Below are positions 7,596 through 14,524 of a stretch of DNA of 22,465 bases, piece by piece (the first letter of the stretch is position 1; each line of letters opens with the position of its first letter). Made by a program: the position numbers and the translations under genes. The notes under the pieces were generated by a model. It did no database searches, was not told where the DNA came from, and saw only the letters and a program-made list of their open reading frames with translations. The DNA is from JAXGTD01 sp040775095 (lineage in GTDB: Bacteria; Pseudomonadota; Gammaproteobacteria; Chromatiales; Chromatiaceae): contig JAXGTD010000061.1 of the NCBI GenBank assembly GCA_040775095.1, positions 1 to 22,465 on the forward strand, read 5' to 3'.

Positions 7596-7613
7596 GTGCA
7601 TGTCGGCATGCAC
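7596..7613 (+). repeat. Leader hairpin, 7-bp stem with TCGG loop
   Basis: GTGCATG (7596-7602) pairs exactly with CATGCAC (7607-7613) around a 4-nt loop. It lies in the predicted leader of the phosphatase gene. Confidence 0.55.
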
Positions 7614-7632
7614 GTGACGCATCATGATGAGG

Positions 7633-7661
7633 CGGGACGGCCAGCGCGCGCTGGCGTCCCG
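7633..7661 (+). repeat. Leader hairpin, long stem with one bulge
   Basis: CGGGACG (7633-7639) pairs with CGTCCCG (7655-7661). After a bulged G at 7640, the 14-bp palindrome CCAGCGCGCGCTGG (7641-7654) continues the stem. No T-run follows. It ends 62 nt before the start codon of the phosphatase gene. Confidence 0.6.
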
Positions 7662-7723
7662 GGTCGAGGGTTGGGTCAGGATGGCCGGAGCTCGTGTTTC
7701 CTTAGCCTTCAGAAGACCCACGC

Positions 7724-9601
7724 ATGCCTGATTCGCAGACTCCCGGCGTCGACTCGATGTCCCCCGACAGTACAGAGATGCTCCGCGGCCTCGCGCGGGT
7801 GAGCAGCCTGCTGGCGGATGCCCGCGACGCGAACGATGCGCTCGAGCGCGTCGGGCGTGTCTTGACCGACGTGCTGCACGCCACTCGCTGGTCGATCATG
7901 CTCAAGACGCGGGGGGACGTGATTCGCATCAGTCTCGCCAGGGGACTGCCTCAGCACGTGGTTGAGCAGACCCGGGTCAGGCTCGGCGAGGGCATTGCCG
8001 GTCGGGTGGCACAGCGCGGCGAGGGCGCGTTGTATGGCAATGTGGAGGCCGACGTCGGCATGACGTCCGGGGCGCTCTATGCCTCATCATCGTCCATCTG
8101 TGTGCCGATCCTGCTCGAGGGTGACGTCCTTGGCGTGATCAACCTCAGCAACAAGCGCCTGCCTGGCGAAGGTTTCGTGGCCTTCACCGACACGGACCTG
8201 ACCCTGGCGTTGATGACGGCCAACCAGGCGGCAATGCTGATCCGGATGCTGGGGGATGGTTGGGCCAGGAGCTGCCCACCGCTCACGCAAAGACCGTCCA
8301 GTGGGTCAGGGGCAAGGGACGGGGTGCTGATGCAGGCGTCCGCCTTCGATGTGCTGAGCCGTGTCACCGATCTGATGACGGTCAGCGGTGATCTGGATCA
8401 GGTACTGCTGGCCGCGATCAATGGGGCCTGTCGGCTGCTGAACGCGATGCGCGGCTCCCTGATGCTCTACGACGACGCGCACACGGAGCTGCGAATTCGC
8501 GCCGCGATTGGCATGCCGACCGAGATCGTTGCCCAGGTACGGGTCAAGCCCGGGGAGGGGATCGCGGGCCGCGTGCTGCAGACCGGCGAGGCCCTGCTGT
8601 TGAAGAATGCCCCCGAGGCCCGCCTGGGAGACGCCATCCCCGCTGATCTGCAGGCGGAGCGGTATCGCAATCGCAGCGCCCTGAGCGTACCGCTCAAGAG
8701 TCATGGCCGGGTGCTCGGCGTGATCAACATCAACGACCGCTCCGACCTGCTCGAGTTCTCCGAGGAGGATCTGCATATCGCCCGCGTCATCGCCAACCAG
8801 GCCACGGTCGCCATCTCGGCGGCCAACCTGTTGCAGGAGTCCATCGCGGCGGCCGAGATGAAGCGCCTGCTTGCGGTCGCCCACGACATCCAGGAAAACC
8901 TGCTGCCGGCGATCCCGGTGATCGACGGGATCGATGTGGCGGGCTGCTCGGATCCCTGCGCCGCGGCGGGAGGGGATTATATCGATTTCTTCCCCGCCAC
9001 CGAGACTGGTGGCGGATGCGCCGGGTGTCTCTATCTGGCGTGCGGCGACGTATCCGGCCATGGGGTGGGGGCGGCGCTCATCATGGCGATGGGGCGGGCC
9101 TTTCTGCGCGCGCTGCTGCGACAGGAGACCGACCTGGCGGCGGTGATGTATCAGATGAACAACTTGATCGAGGCGGATACGCCCTCCGGCCAGTTCATGA
9201 CACTGTTCGTGGGCATGCTCGATGCATCGAACCGCTCTCTGCGCTATGCCTGCGCCGGTCACGATCCGGCCCTCCTTTACAGACCGAACGATGATCGAAT
9301 GGTCGAAACGGAATCGACCGGGGTACCCCTGGGTATGTTTCGAGACCAACTCTACAGCGTGGGCACGGTCGATATTCAGCCCGGCGACGTGCTCGTGCTG
9401 TCGACCGACGGGGTCGTGGAGGCCACCGATATCGAGGGGCGGTTCTATGGTCGGGACAGGCTGAAGCAGGATCTGAAGGAGCTCGCGACGCTGCCGGCCG
9501 CGGACATGGTGGAGGCGATTCGCCAGCGCGTCCTCGCCTTCTCGTACCCCCATGCATTGAACGACGACCTGAGCCTGATCGTCACGAAGATTGGGGGCTG
9601 A
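7724..9601 (+). CDS. GAF-GAF-PP2C (SpoIIE/RsbU-type) serine phosphatase
   Basis: The 625-aa product has two GAF sensor domains (about 20-175 and 205-380) joined by a serine/glycine-rich linker near 190-200, then a PP2C-type SpoIIE phosphatase domain from about 390 to the end. The GAF domains share a repeated GEGIAGRV block. The phosphatase domain opens with the RsbU-like HDIQENLLP segment and carries the metal-binding aspartates in GGDYIDFF (416-423, D418), GDVSGHG (441-447, D442) and NDDLS (613-617). Such proteins dephosphorylate anti-sigma-factor antagonists (STAS proteins) in partner-switching pathways. No STAS, RsbW-like kinase or sigma factor is adjacent, so the target is unknown. No transmembrane segment is apparent, so it is probably cytosolic. 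The start at 7724 has only a weak AGAAG upstream; an in-frame ATG at 7757 is an alternative. Confidence 0.92.
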   Translation: MPDSQTPGVDSMSPDSTEMLRGLARVSSLLADARDANDALERVGRVLTDVLHATRWSIMLKTRGDVIRISLARGLPQHVVEQTRVRLGEGIAGRVAQRGEGALYGNVEADVGMTSGALYASSSSICVPILLEGDVLGVINLSNKRLPGEGFVAFTDTDLTLALMTANQAAMLIRMLGDGWARSCPPLTQRPSSGSGARDGVLMQASAFDVLSRVTDLMTVSGDLDQVLLAAINGACRLLNAMRGSLMLYDDAHTELRIRAAIGMPTEIVAQVRVKPGEGIAGRVLQTGEALLLKNAPEARLGDAIPADLQAERYRNRSALSVPLKSHGRVLGVININDRSDLLEFSEEDLHIARVIANQATVAISAANLLQESIAAAEMKRLLAVAHDIQENLLPAIPVIDGIDVAGCSDPCAAAGGDYIDFFPATETGGGCAGCLYLACGDVSGHGVGAALIMAMGRAFLRALLRQETDLAAVMYQMNNLIEADTPSGQFMTLFVGMLDASNRSLRYACAGHDPALLYRPNDDRMVETESTGVPLGMFRDQLYSVGTVDIQPGDVLVLSTDGVVEATDIEGRFYGRDRLKQDLKELATLPAADMVEAIRQRVLAFSYPHALNDDLSLIVTKIGG

Positions 9602-9688
9602 GCTCGGTGTCGAAGGCAGACCGTTGCGGGGATGGGCCAGCGCGGGTGGCGCCGGGTGAAGGCGCTGGGCCGGTGCCTGGAGGGAACC

Positions 9689-10171
9689 ATGCTGCGCTAT
9701 GCTGATGTGGCCGGCGCGTTGGCGGGCCTGTTGTGGCAGCGTTACGGAATCGGGGTTGAGGACGTCATCGCAACCGCGCCGATTCCGGGCTCATACTGGG
9801 GCGCCCCCGAGGCCGGGCTCATTGGCACCCGGGTGTTTGCCAGCGGGGAGACGCCGGTGCATTCGGTCCTCCACGAGGCGTGCCATCTGATCTGCATGGA
9901 TGGCCAACGGCGCGCGGTGCTGCATACCGATGCCGGTGGAACCCATGCCGAGGAGGACGCCGTCTGTTACCTGCAGATCGTGCTGGCCGGCTACGTCAGC
10001 GGCGTCGGGCGCGAGCGGATGTTGTGCGACATGGACGCCTGGGGCTATACGTTCCGCCTGGGCTCGGCCGGCGCCTGGTTCGAGAACGATGCGGACGACG
10101 CGCGCCACTGGCTCCTCGAGCATGGTCTGCTGCGCGCGGACGGGACCCCGACCTGGATGCTGCGGCCCTGA
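9689..10171 (+). CDS. HExxH-motif protein of unknown function (putative zincin)
   Basis: The 160-aa product is not assigned to a characterised family. It contains HEACH at residues 62-66, which fits the HExxH zinc-binding motif of metallopeptidases. A downstream acidic cluster, HAEEDAV (86-92), could supply the third ligand as in gluzincins. A tryptophan- and aspartate-rich C-terminal half (MDAWGYTFRLGSAGAWFEND) follows. No signal peptide or membrane segment is evident, so it is probably cytosolic. The start at 9689 is chosen for its GGAGGG Shine-Dalgarno 4 nt upstream; the frame is open from 9632 but that extension is arginine-rich and unsupported. It lies 87 bp after the phosphatase gene on the same strand. 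Peptidase activity is inferred from the motif alone. Confidence 0.82.
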   Translation: MLRYADVAGALAGLLWQRYGIGVEDVIATAPIPGSYWGAPEAGLIGTRVFASGETPVHSVLHEACHLICMDGQRRAVLHTDAGGTHAEEDAVCYLQIVLAGYVSGVGRERMLCDMDAWGYTFRLGSAGAWFENDADDARHWLLEHGLLRADGTPTWMLRP

Positions 10172-10182
10172 CGCGCAGACCC

Positions 10183-10188
10183 TATAAT
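10183..10188 (+). promoter_or_regulatory. Consensus -10 TATAAT before the Hsp20-like gene
   Basis: TATAAT lies 12 nt after the stop of the HExxH gene and about 49 nt before the start of the Hsp20-like gene. No clear -35 hexamer is found at the expected distance, so the assignment is tentative. Confidence 0.4.
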
Positions 10189-10236
10189 TCGATGAACCCT
10201 CGCACGAGCTCTCGCAGGCTGCCCAGGGAGGCCGTC

Positions 10237-10848
10237 ATGATCAGATCCGTCGAACCGATTTGCCGCGGCATCGGGCTGTTGCTCCTTGCCTTGTCCGGGT
10301 CCGTCCTCGCCTGGACCCCCTATGGGGATCCGCCGCCTGGGGCATACGCCGGCCAGCAGCCGGGTACCGTCGAAGGCGGCATGTACGGTTATCCGCCCCC
10401 GTACGGGCCGCCCGGTTATCCATTCCCGCCGATGATGGGCCCGGATGAGGATGTCCGCCTGGCCCCGGTGCCGGGGCCTGACGCGGGGATACCCGGCGGA
10501 TCCCCCGATATGCCGATGTCGGCCCCCGTCCCGGGAGGACTGCGGCTGACGCCCGAGGTCACGGACGATGCGTACCTGTTGACGATCGGGCTCGCGCAGG
10601 GCGCTGACCCCGCGGCGGTGCAGGTGCAGGCGCGTGGCCGTTCGCTGATCATCAGCACGGATCGCTCGGTGGAGAGCAGTACCGAACAGCAGCTCGAGGA
10701 TGGCCGCGGGTTCAGCCGTAGCTACCGCTGGTCCAGTGGTCGGAGCAGCCGGCGCGTGCCGGTTCCCCCGGACGGCGACCTGGGCGCCATGCAGCGGGAG
10801 GACGGCAGCGACGGGATCCGTATCGTCATCCCACGGCGTCAACCCTAG
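10237..10848 (+). CDS. Exported Hsp20/alpha-crystallin-like protein
   Basis: The 203-aa product starts with a Sec-type signal peptide: basic N-terminus, hydrophobic GLLLLALSGSVLA at about 13-25, likely cleavage after residue 25. Residues 26-100 are rich in proline, glycine, tyrosine and methionine and are probably disordered. Residues about 107-200 resemble an alpha-crystallin domain: beta-strand pattern YLLTIGL at 113-119, VQVQARGRSLIIS at 128-140, and the terminal DGIRIVIPRR at 192-201, which corresponds to the family's hallmark DGVLxIxxP strand. Small heat-shock proteins hold unfolded clients; periplasmic versions are less usual. AGGGAGG sits 5 nt before the ATG. The domain call is from pattern similarity and is moderately secure; export is well supported. 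Confidence 0.75.
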   Translation: MIRSVEPICRGIGLLLLALSGSVLAWTPYGDPPPGAYAGQQPGTVEGGMYGYPPPYGPPGYPFPPMMGPDEDVRLAPVPGPDAGIPGGSPDMPMSAPVPGGLRLTPEVTDDAYLLTIGLAQGADPAAVQVQARGRSLIISTDRSVESSTEQQLEDGRGFSRSYRWSSGRSSRRVPVPPDGDLGAMQREDGSDGIRIVIPRRQP

Positions 10849-11178
10849 GCAGACGCTGATCAAACGCCTTCCGGGCATTTGATCGGGTTCATTTTCAAGC
10901 GCCTGCAGCGCTCGAAAATGCCGGGCGCTCCATGGCCCGGGCGGGAAACGCTTAAGATCAGCGTTTCCCGAGCGCTCGTATACCGATCGCGCCAGGGGTG
11001 TGGGTCCGCGCGGGGCGCGCAGGCCCAACGAGACCCGCGCAGAGCCGGGGTTGCTGTCTATACCGCCCAGGGGCCGTCGTCGTGTTTCGTCCGCGGACCT
11101 CGGGCGCCGTCCCGCCCCACCCGTGTTGCCGCCGCCTTTTCTGGGTGTCAACTTCATGCCCATCCGACCGGAGCCGCC
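10849..11178. other. Non-coding region with a palindrome cluster
   Basis: The first 120 bp are nearly all inverted repeats (10850-10970). The remaining 210 bp contain no gene that I can support. A TATACC at about 11060 could be a weak -10 for the next gene. Confidence 0.5.
10850..10970. repeat. Cluster of four adjacent palindromes, REP/MITE-like
   Basis: Four stems follow one another. GATCAAA (10858-10864) pairs with TTTGATC (10878-10884). CATTTTC plus AGCGC (10890-10902) pairs with GCGCT plus GAAAATG (10908-10920), with one A-C mismatch. CCGGGC (10921-10926) pairs with GCCCGG (10935-10940). CGGGAAACGCT (10942-10952) pairs exactly with AGCGTTTCCCG (10960-10970). In addition ACGCTGATC at 10853-10861 near the left end is the exact reverse complement of GATCAGCGT at 10956-10964 near the right end, so the whole unit has near-terminal inverted repeats. 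No coding capacity is seen inside. This is the architecture of a non-autonomous palindromic element, though copies elsewhere cannot be checked here. Confidence 0.65.
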
Positions 11179-11592
11179 GTGAGCCAACCGTTTCAGACCC
11201 CCCAGGACGCCGAGGATGCCTATTACGACGCCCTGGATGAACGCAGTGTCGATCACATGATGCAGGTGTGGGACGACTCGCCCGATATCGCCTGTCTACT
11301 GCCGATGCAGCCGTTCATTCACGGCAGCGCGGTGCGCGACATGTGGCGGGCTCTGCTGCAAAGCGACATGCCGATCGACATCCATGTCCGGCATGTCCGT
11401 TGGGTGGAGATCGATGACATCGCGATCCACTACGTGGAAGAGCAGTCTCGCCTCGCGAGTGCGCAGGGCACGCCGCCACCGGTGTATGCCGTGAACGTGT
11501 TTCGCCGTCGCGGTGATGCCGGCTGGGGCATGATCCTGCATCAGAACTCGCCTTCACCGCCGCCCCCGGGCAGTGCGCCGCCCCGCGTCTGA
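11179..11592 (+). CDS. SnoaL/NTF2-like (DUF4440-type) protein
   Basis: The 137-aa product looks like a small NTF2-fold protein of the SnoaL/YybH type. It has an N-terminal helix pair (DAEDAYYDALDERSVDHMMQVW, 10-31), the FIHGSAVRDMWRALL segment (46-60), then alternating strands ending in GWGMILHQNS (115-124), and a proline-rich tail. No catalytic residues can be named, and the ligand is unknown. The GTG at 11179 is chosen because GGAG lies 5 nt upstream; a nearby ATG at 11156 is in another frame and stops at once, and the frame upstream runs back through the palindrome cluster without family similarity. The stop is 2 bp before the mtaB start, so the two are probably translationally coupled. 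Confidence 0.82.
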   Translation: MSQPFQTPQDAEDAYYDALDERSVDHMMQVWDDSPDIACLLPMQPFIHGSAVRDMWRALLQSDMPIDIHVRHVRWVEIDDIAIHYVEEQSRLASAQGTPPPVYAVNVFRRRGDAGWGMILHQNSPSPPPPGSAPPRV

Positions 11593-11594
11593 CG

Positions 11595-12959
11595 ATGCGG
11601 ATCCAATTGCAGACCCTGGGCTGTCGCCTGAATGAGGCGGAGCTGGAGACTTGGGCGCGCCAGTTCCGCGACCGCGGCTACCGGATCGCCGGTGCTGGCG
11701 AGACGGCCGATCTGGTGGTGGTCAATACCTGTGCCGTCACCCAGGATGCGGTCAGAAAGTCACGCAAGCTGCTGCGCCGCTCCCAGCGCGAGAACCCCAA
11801 CGCCAGGCTTGTGGTGAGCGGCTGCGCCGCCTCTGTCGATGGCCCCGGGGCGTTGGACGAGACCGGGATCGACCTGCTGGTGCCGAACGCCGACAAGGAC
11901 CGTCTGGTGGAGATTGCCGCGCGCGAGCTGGCGCTGCCCCTGATGCCCGCGACGGCCGCCGAGCCGGATGCCGTCGGGCCGTTCCCGCGCCGGCGCCAGC
12001 GCGCCTTCATCAAGGTGCAGGACGGCTGCCGCTATCGCTGCACCTTCTGCATCGTCACCAAGGCGCGGGGTGAGGAGCGCAGCCGGCCCGCGGGTGAGGT
12101 GTGCGGGCAGATCAACCGGCTGGCGGCCGAGGGTGTGCGCGAGGTGGTGCTCACGGGCGTGCACCTGGGTGGCTACGGCAGCGATTCTGGCAGCAGCCTG
12201 CATCGACTGATCGAGCGGGTCTTGCGCGACACCGACATCCCGCGCATCCGGCTCGGCTCCCTGGAACCCTGGGATATCGGCGAGCCGCTCTGGCAGCTCT
12301 TCCAGGACCCGCGGCTGATGCCGCATCTGCATCTGCCCCTGCAGAGCGGCTCGGACTCCGTGCTGCGGCGCATGGCCAGGCGGTGCAAGACCGATGACTT
12401 CGCGCGCCTGGTGGAGCGGGCCCGACGCACGATTCCCGATCTGAATGTCACCACGGACATCATTGTCGGCTTTCCCGGAGAGACCGATGCGGAGTGGCAT
12501 GAGACGCTGGAGTTTGCCGACCGGATCGGCTTCGGGCATATCCATATCTTCGCCTACTCACCCCGCGCCGGGACCAAGGCGGCGGGTCTGCCAGGGCAGG
12601 TGCCGGCCGAGCTCAAGAAGGCCCGCGGCGCTGCATTGCACCAACTGGCGCGGACGATGAAACGGGCGACGTTCGAGCGTTTTCTGGGGCGCACCCTTCC
12701 GGTGCTGGTCGAGGCGCGTTGTGGCGACGGCCCGGATTCGGGATGTTGGACGGGCTACACGCCCAACTACCTGCCAGTGCGGATTGTCCCGGCCGGCATC
12801 CCCGCCGGGGAGACGGGCGCGCATCGCCGCTCGATGCCGTTGGCGGCCCGATCCGCTTCAATCCAGCCCAACGAGATCCGGTCGGTGCGACTGAGCTCGG
12901 TGTGGAGCAACGGCGAGGCGGTTGTGGCCTCCGCGCTGGATCATACCCTGGCCCCTTGA
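11595..12959 (+). CDS. mtaB: tRNA ms2t6A methylthiotransferase MtaB (MiaB/RimO family)
   Basis: This radical-SAM enzyme adds a methylthio group to N6-threonylcarbamoyladenosine at position 37 of ANN-decoding tRNAs. The 454-aa product has the N-terminal UPF0004 domain with cluster ligands C10 (TLGCRLN), C46 (NTCAVT) and C77 (SGCAA). The radical-SAM CxxxCxxC is at C145, C149 and C152 (CRYRCTFC). A C-terminal TRAM-like RNA-binding region starts near 365. TLGCRLNEAE matches the MtaB/YqeV subgroup better than MiaB or RimO, but substrate choice is inferred from that similarity. The TRAM region contains a loop near 400-422 (GIPAGETGAHRRSMPLAA) that seems longer than usual. It lies 2 bp after the SnoaL-like gene. 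Confidence 0.9.
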   Translation: MRIQLQTLGCRLNEAELETWARQFRDRGYRIAGAGETADLVVVNTCAVTQDAVRKSRKLLRRSQRENPNARLVVSGCAASVDGPGALDETGIDLLVPNADKDRLVEIAARELALPLMPATAAEPDAVGPFPRRRQRAFIKVQDGCRYRCTFCIVTKARGEERSRPAGEVCGQINRLAAEGVREVVLTGVHLGGYGSDSGSSLHRLIERVLRDTDIPRIRLGSLEPWDIGEPLWQLFQDPRLMPHLHLPLQSGSDSVLRRMARRCKTDDFARLVERARRTIPDLNVTTDIIVGFPGETDAEWHETLEFADRIGFGHIHIFAYSPRAGTKAAGLPGQVPAELKKARGAALHQLARTMKRATFERFLGRTLPVLVEARCGDGPDSGCWTGYTPNYLPVRIVPAGIPAGETGAHRRSMPLAARSASIQPNEIRSVRLSSVWSNGEAVVASALDHTLAP

Positions 12960-13057
12960 TCCGCGAAGCGGTGCCTGGCGGTTTCGGGGTCGATCCCCCA
13001 AGGCCGCAACCAGGCAGCCGCCCGTTCAGCCCATACCGGAACAGGAGCGCTCCGCAG

Positions 13058-13088
13058 GCCGGGCGGTGCCTTTGAACGATCGCCCGGC
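13058..13088. terminator. Inverted repeat between convergent mtaB and the unknown exported gene
   Basis: GCCGGGCG (13058-13065) pairs exactly with CGCCCGGC (13081-13088) across a 15-nt loop. Only a short GTTT follows on the + strand. Position between convergent genes suggests a terminator, but the long loop and weak T-run keep confidence low. Confidence 0.35.
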
Positions 13089-13106
13089 GTTTCCAACGAC
13101 GGCGCC

Positions 13107-13670
13107 TCAGTAGCCTCCCTGGATCACCGCCTGCTGCTGGCGGTCCAGCTCCTCGGCGACGTAGGCAAGCGCGAGGCCCATCTCCCGTGTCCATGCCAGT
13201 TCCACGCGCCAGCCGCCGCTCACCTCCCAGACATGCACGGCCATCCCCTCGCCGCGCCGGATCGCGTTCTTCTTTCGTCCGGGGGTCGTGGCATAACCGG
13301 GGAAACGGCTACGATCCTCGCCAGCACCATACTTGTCGCGCAACAGGCGGTAGAGCTCGTCATAGCGCAGTTGCGAGGCAATCTGGTACTGACGCAGCAC
13401 CTTATAGATGCGATTCCGGAACCCCATCACATAGACTCGTTCGGGTCCCTCCTGGTAGATCAGCGCGATCCGCTCACCCTCGTCCTGGCGCAGCGTTGGC
13501 TGGCCCTGCTGCAACAGCGCGTTCAAGTCGCCGCCGAGACAGTAGCGGTTGAACACCAGCTTCAGACAGGGCTGCTGGGCGAGCGCCACCGCGCTGAACA
13601 GCGTGCAAAGCAGGGTGGTCATCGCGAGGGTGGACCACGCCGATGACCGGACTAGGCTGCGCTCTGCCAC
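13107..13670 (-). CDS. Exported protein of unknown function
   Basis: I do not recognise this family. The 187-aa product starts with GTG at 13670, preceded by GAGGAG with a 5-nt spacer, and opens with a Sec-type signal: basic AERSLVRSS, hydrophobic stretch about 14-30, likely cleavage after ALA at 31. The mature part begins with two cysteines nine residues apart (C35 and C44, in CLKLVFNRYC) that could form a disulfide. It continues with a mixed helical region rich in arginine and tyrosine and a KYGAGEDRSRFPGYATTPGRKK loop, and ends in strands (VHVWEVSGGWRVELAW) and a C-terminal helix. The frame stays open upstream to 13889 but overlaps the next gene and is unlikely. It is the last gene of the minus-strand run, convergent with mtaB. 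Confidence 0.8.
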   Translation of the reverse strand: MAERSLVRSSAWSTLAMTTLLCTLFSAVALAQQPCLKLVFNRYCLGGDLNALLQQGQPTLRQDEGERIALIYQEGPERVYVMGFRNRIYKVLRQYQIASQLRYDELYRLLRDKYGAGEDRSRFPGYATTPGRKKNAIRRGEGMAVHVWEVSGGWRVELAWTREMGLALAYVAEELDRQQQAVIQGGY

Positions 13671-13783
13671 TATGACTCCTCGGTGATCTCGTCGTTGTAG
13701 TGGGCCGGGAGCATACCGCATCCGGTGCGGCGCCGCGGTGCGGCCTCGGCAGCGGCCCGGTGTCGCTGTGCATGCCAATCGGC

Positions 13784-14440
13784 TCAGGGCTCCTCGGTCT
13801 TGAACCCCGCGGCAATGTGGCTGCCGTCGCAGAACGGCTTGTTTTTCGACTGACCGCAGCGGCAGAGCGCAACCCGGGTACCCTGCCACGCGGCCCGCCC
13901 GCTCGCGGCGCGGAGGGTCAGATTGCCCGTGACCAGCAGCGGGCCGTTGGGTCGCGGCGAGATGGTCAGCGGGCCTCCCGTCGCTTCAACCCCAGGTCCC
14001 GTCGCCCCCACCGCGCCGAAGTCCTGGAAGCCGGCCTCGATGTGGCTGTTGTCGCAGAACGGTTTGTTCTTGGATGCCCCGCAACGGCAGAGTGCGGCGC
14101 GGAAACGTGCGCCGGGCATGTCATCGGGGACGCCCTCGATGGCGAGATCCCCGGTCGCAAACAGCGGTCCGTTATAGGCCACGGTGATCCGATTCTCAGA
14201 GGGCGGGGCCTCGGCATCGCCCGACTTGTCGGTATAGGTCAACGCCCCGCTCGGGCAGCGCTCGACGATCGCCCGGACCTCGGCCTTGGTCGCCTTGTCT
14301 GGAATACACCAGGGCTCGCGGCCGCCCTCGAAGAGATCGCCCTCGGAGTACCCGCATTCCCCCATATGGATACACAGCCGGCTGTCGAAATGCACATCGA
14401 TTTCCCGGCCCTGGTAGTCGAAAATCTGCTTCTTGCTCAT
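13784..14440 (-). CDS. Iron-sulfur protein with Fer4_19 and two CDGSH domains
   Basis: The 218-aa product combines three iron-sulfur modules. Residues 1-70 resemble the YjdI/Fer4_19 domain, with cysteines C23, C29, C45 and C62 (ending RCPSGAL) that can bind one 3Fe-4S or 4Fe-4S cluster. Two CDGSH (mitoNEET-type) modules follow, each with the three-Cys one-His 2Fe-2S signature: C118, C120, C129, H133 (in CRCGASKNKPFCDNSH) and C193, C195, C204, H208 (in CRCGQSKNKPFCDGSH). An acidic, proline-containing linker lies near 72-82. No signal peptide or membrane anchor is present, so it should be cytosolic. Bacterial relatives exist, but their exact electron-transfer or cluster-transfer roles are poorly defined. 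GGAG sits 7 nt before the ATG. It lies 84 bp downstream of the pirin gene on the same strand. Confidence 0.9.
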   Translation of the reverse strand: MSKKQIFDYQGREIDVHFDSRLCIHMGECGYSEGDLFEGGREPWCIPDKATKAEVRAIVERCPSGALTYTDKSGDAEAPPSENRITVAYNGPLFATGDLAIEGVPDDMPGARFRAALCRCGASKNKPFCDNSHIEAGFQDFGAVGATGPGVEATGGPLTISPRPNGPLLVTGNLTLRAASGRAAWQGTRVALCRCGQSKNKPFCDGSHIAAGFKTEEP

Positions 14441-14524
14441 CGCATCGCTCCGGAAAAAGGCGGGATTTAGCGGTCGTCTGACCGCGGATCTCGCCGAACA
14501 TGAGAAATCAGGTGGAACCGGGGA

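Larger units (their letters stand above)
7195..7723. other. Hairpin-rich non-coding region between hupL and the phosphatase gene
   Basis: No credible gene is seen in 529 bp. The region contains a composite hairpin (7256-7321), an all-GC hairpin (7416-7435), an extended -10 promoter candidate (7499-7504), and two hairpins in the probable leader of the next gene (7596-7613 and 7633-7661). Confidence 0.6.

Noticed and set aside
8306..9553. 415-codon minus-strand frame opposite the GAF-PP2C gene
   Set aside because: Antisense shadow; the + strand frame carries complete catalytic motifs.
10971..11178. tRNA or small RNA gene after the palindrome cluster
   Set aside because: GC-rich stems can be drawn, but no tRNA cloverleaf landmarks such as a T-loop GTTCRANNC were found.
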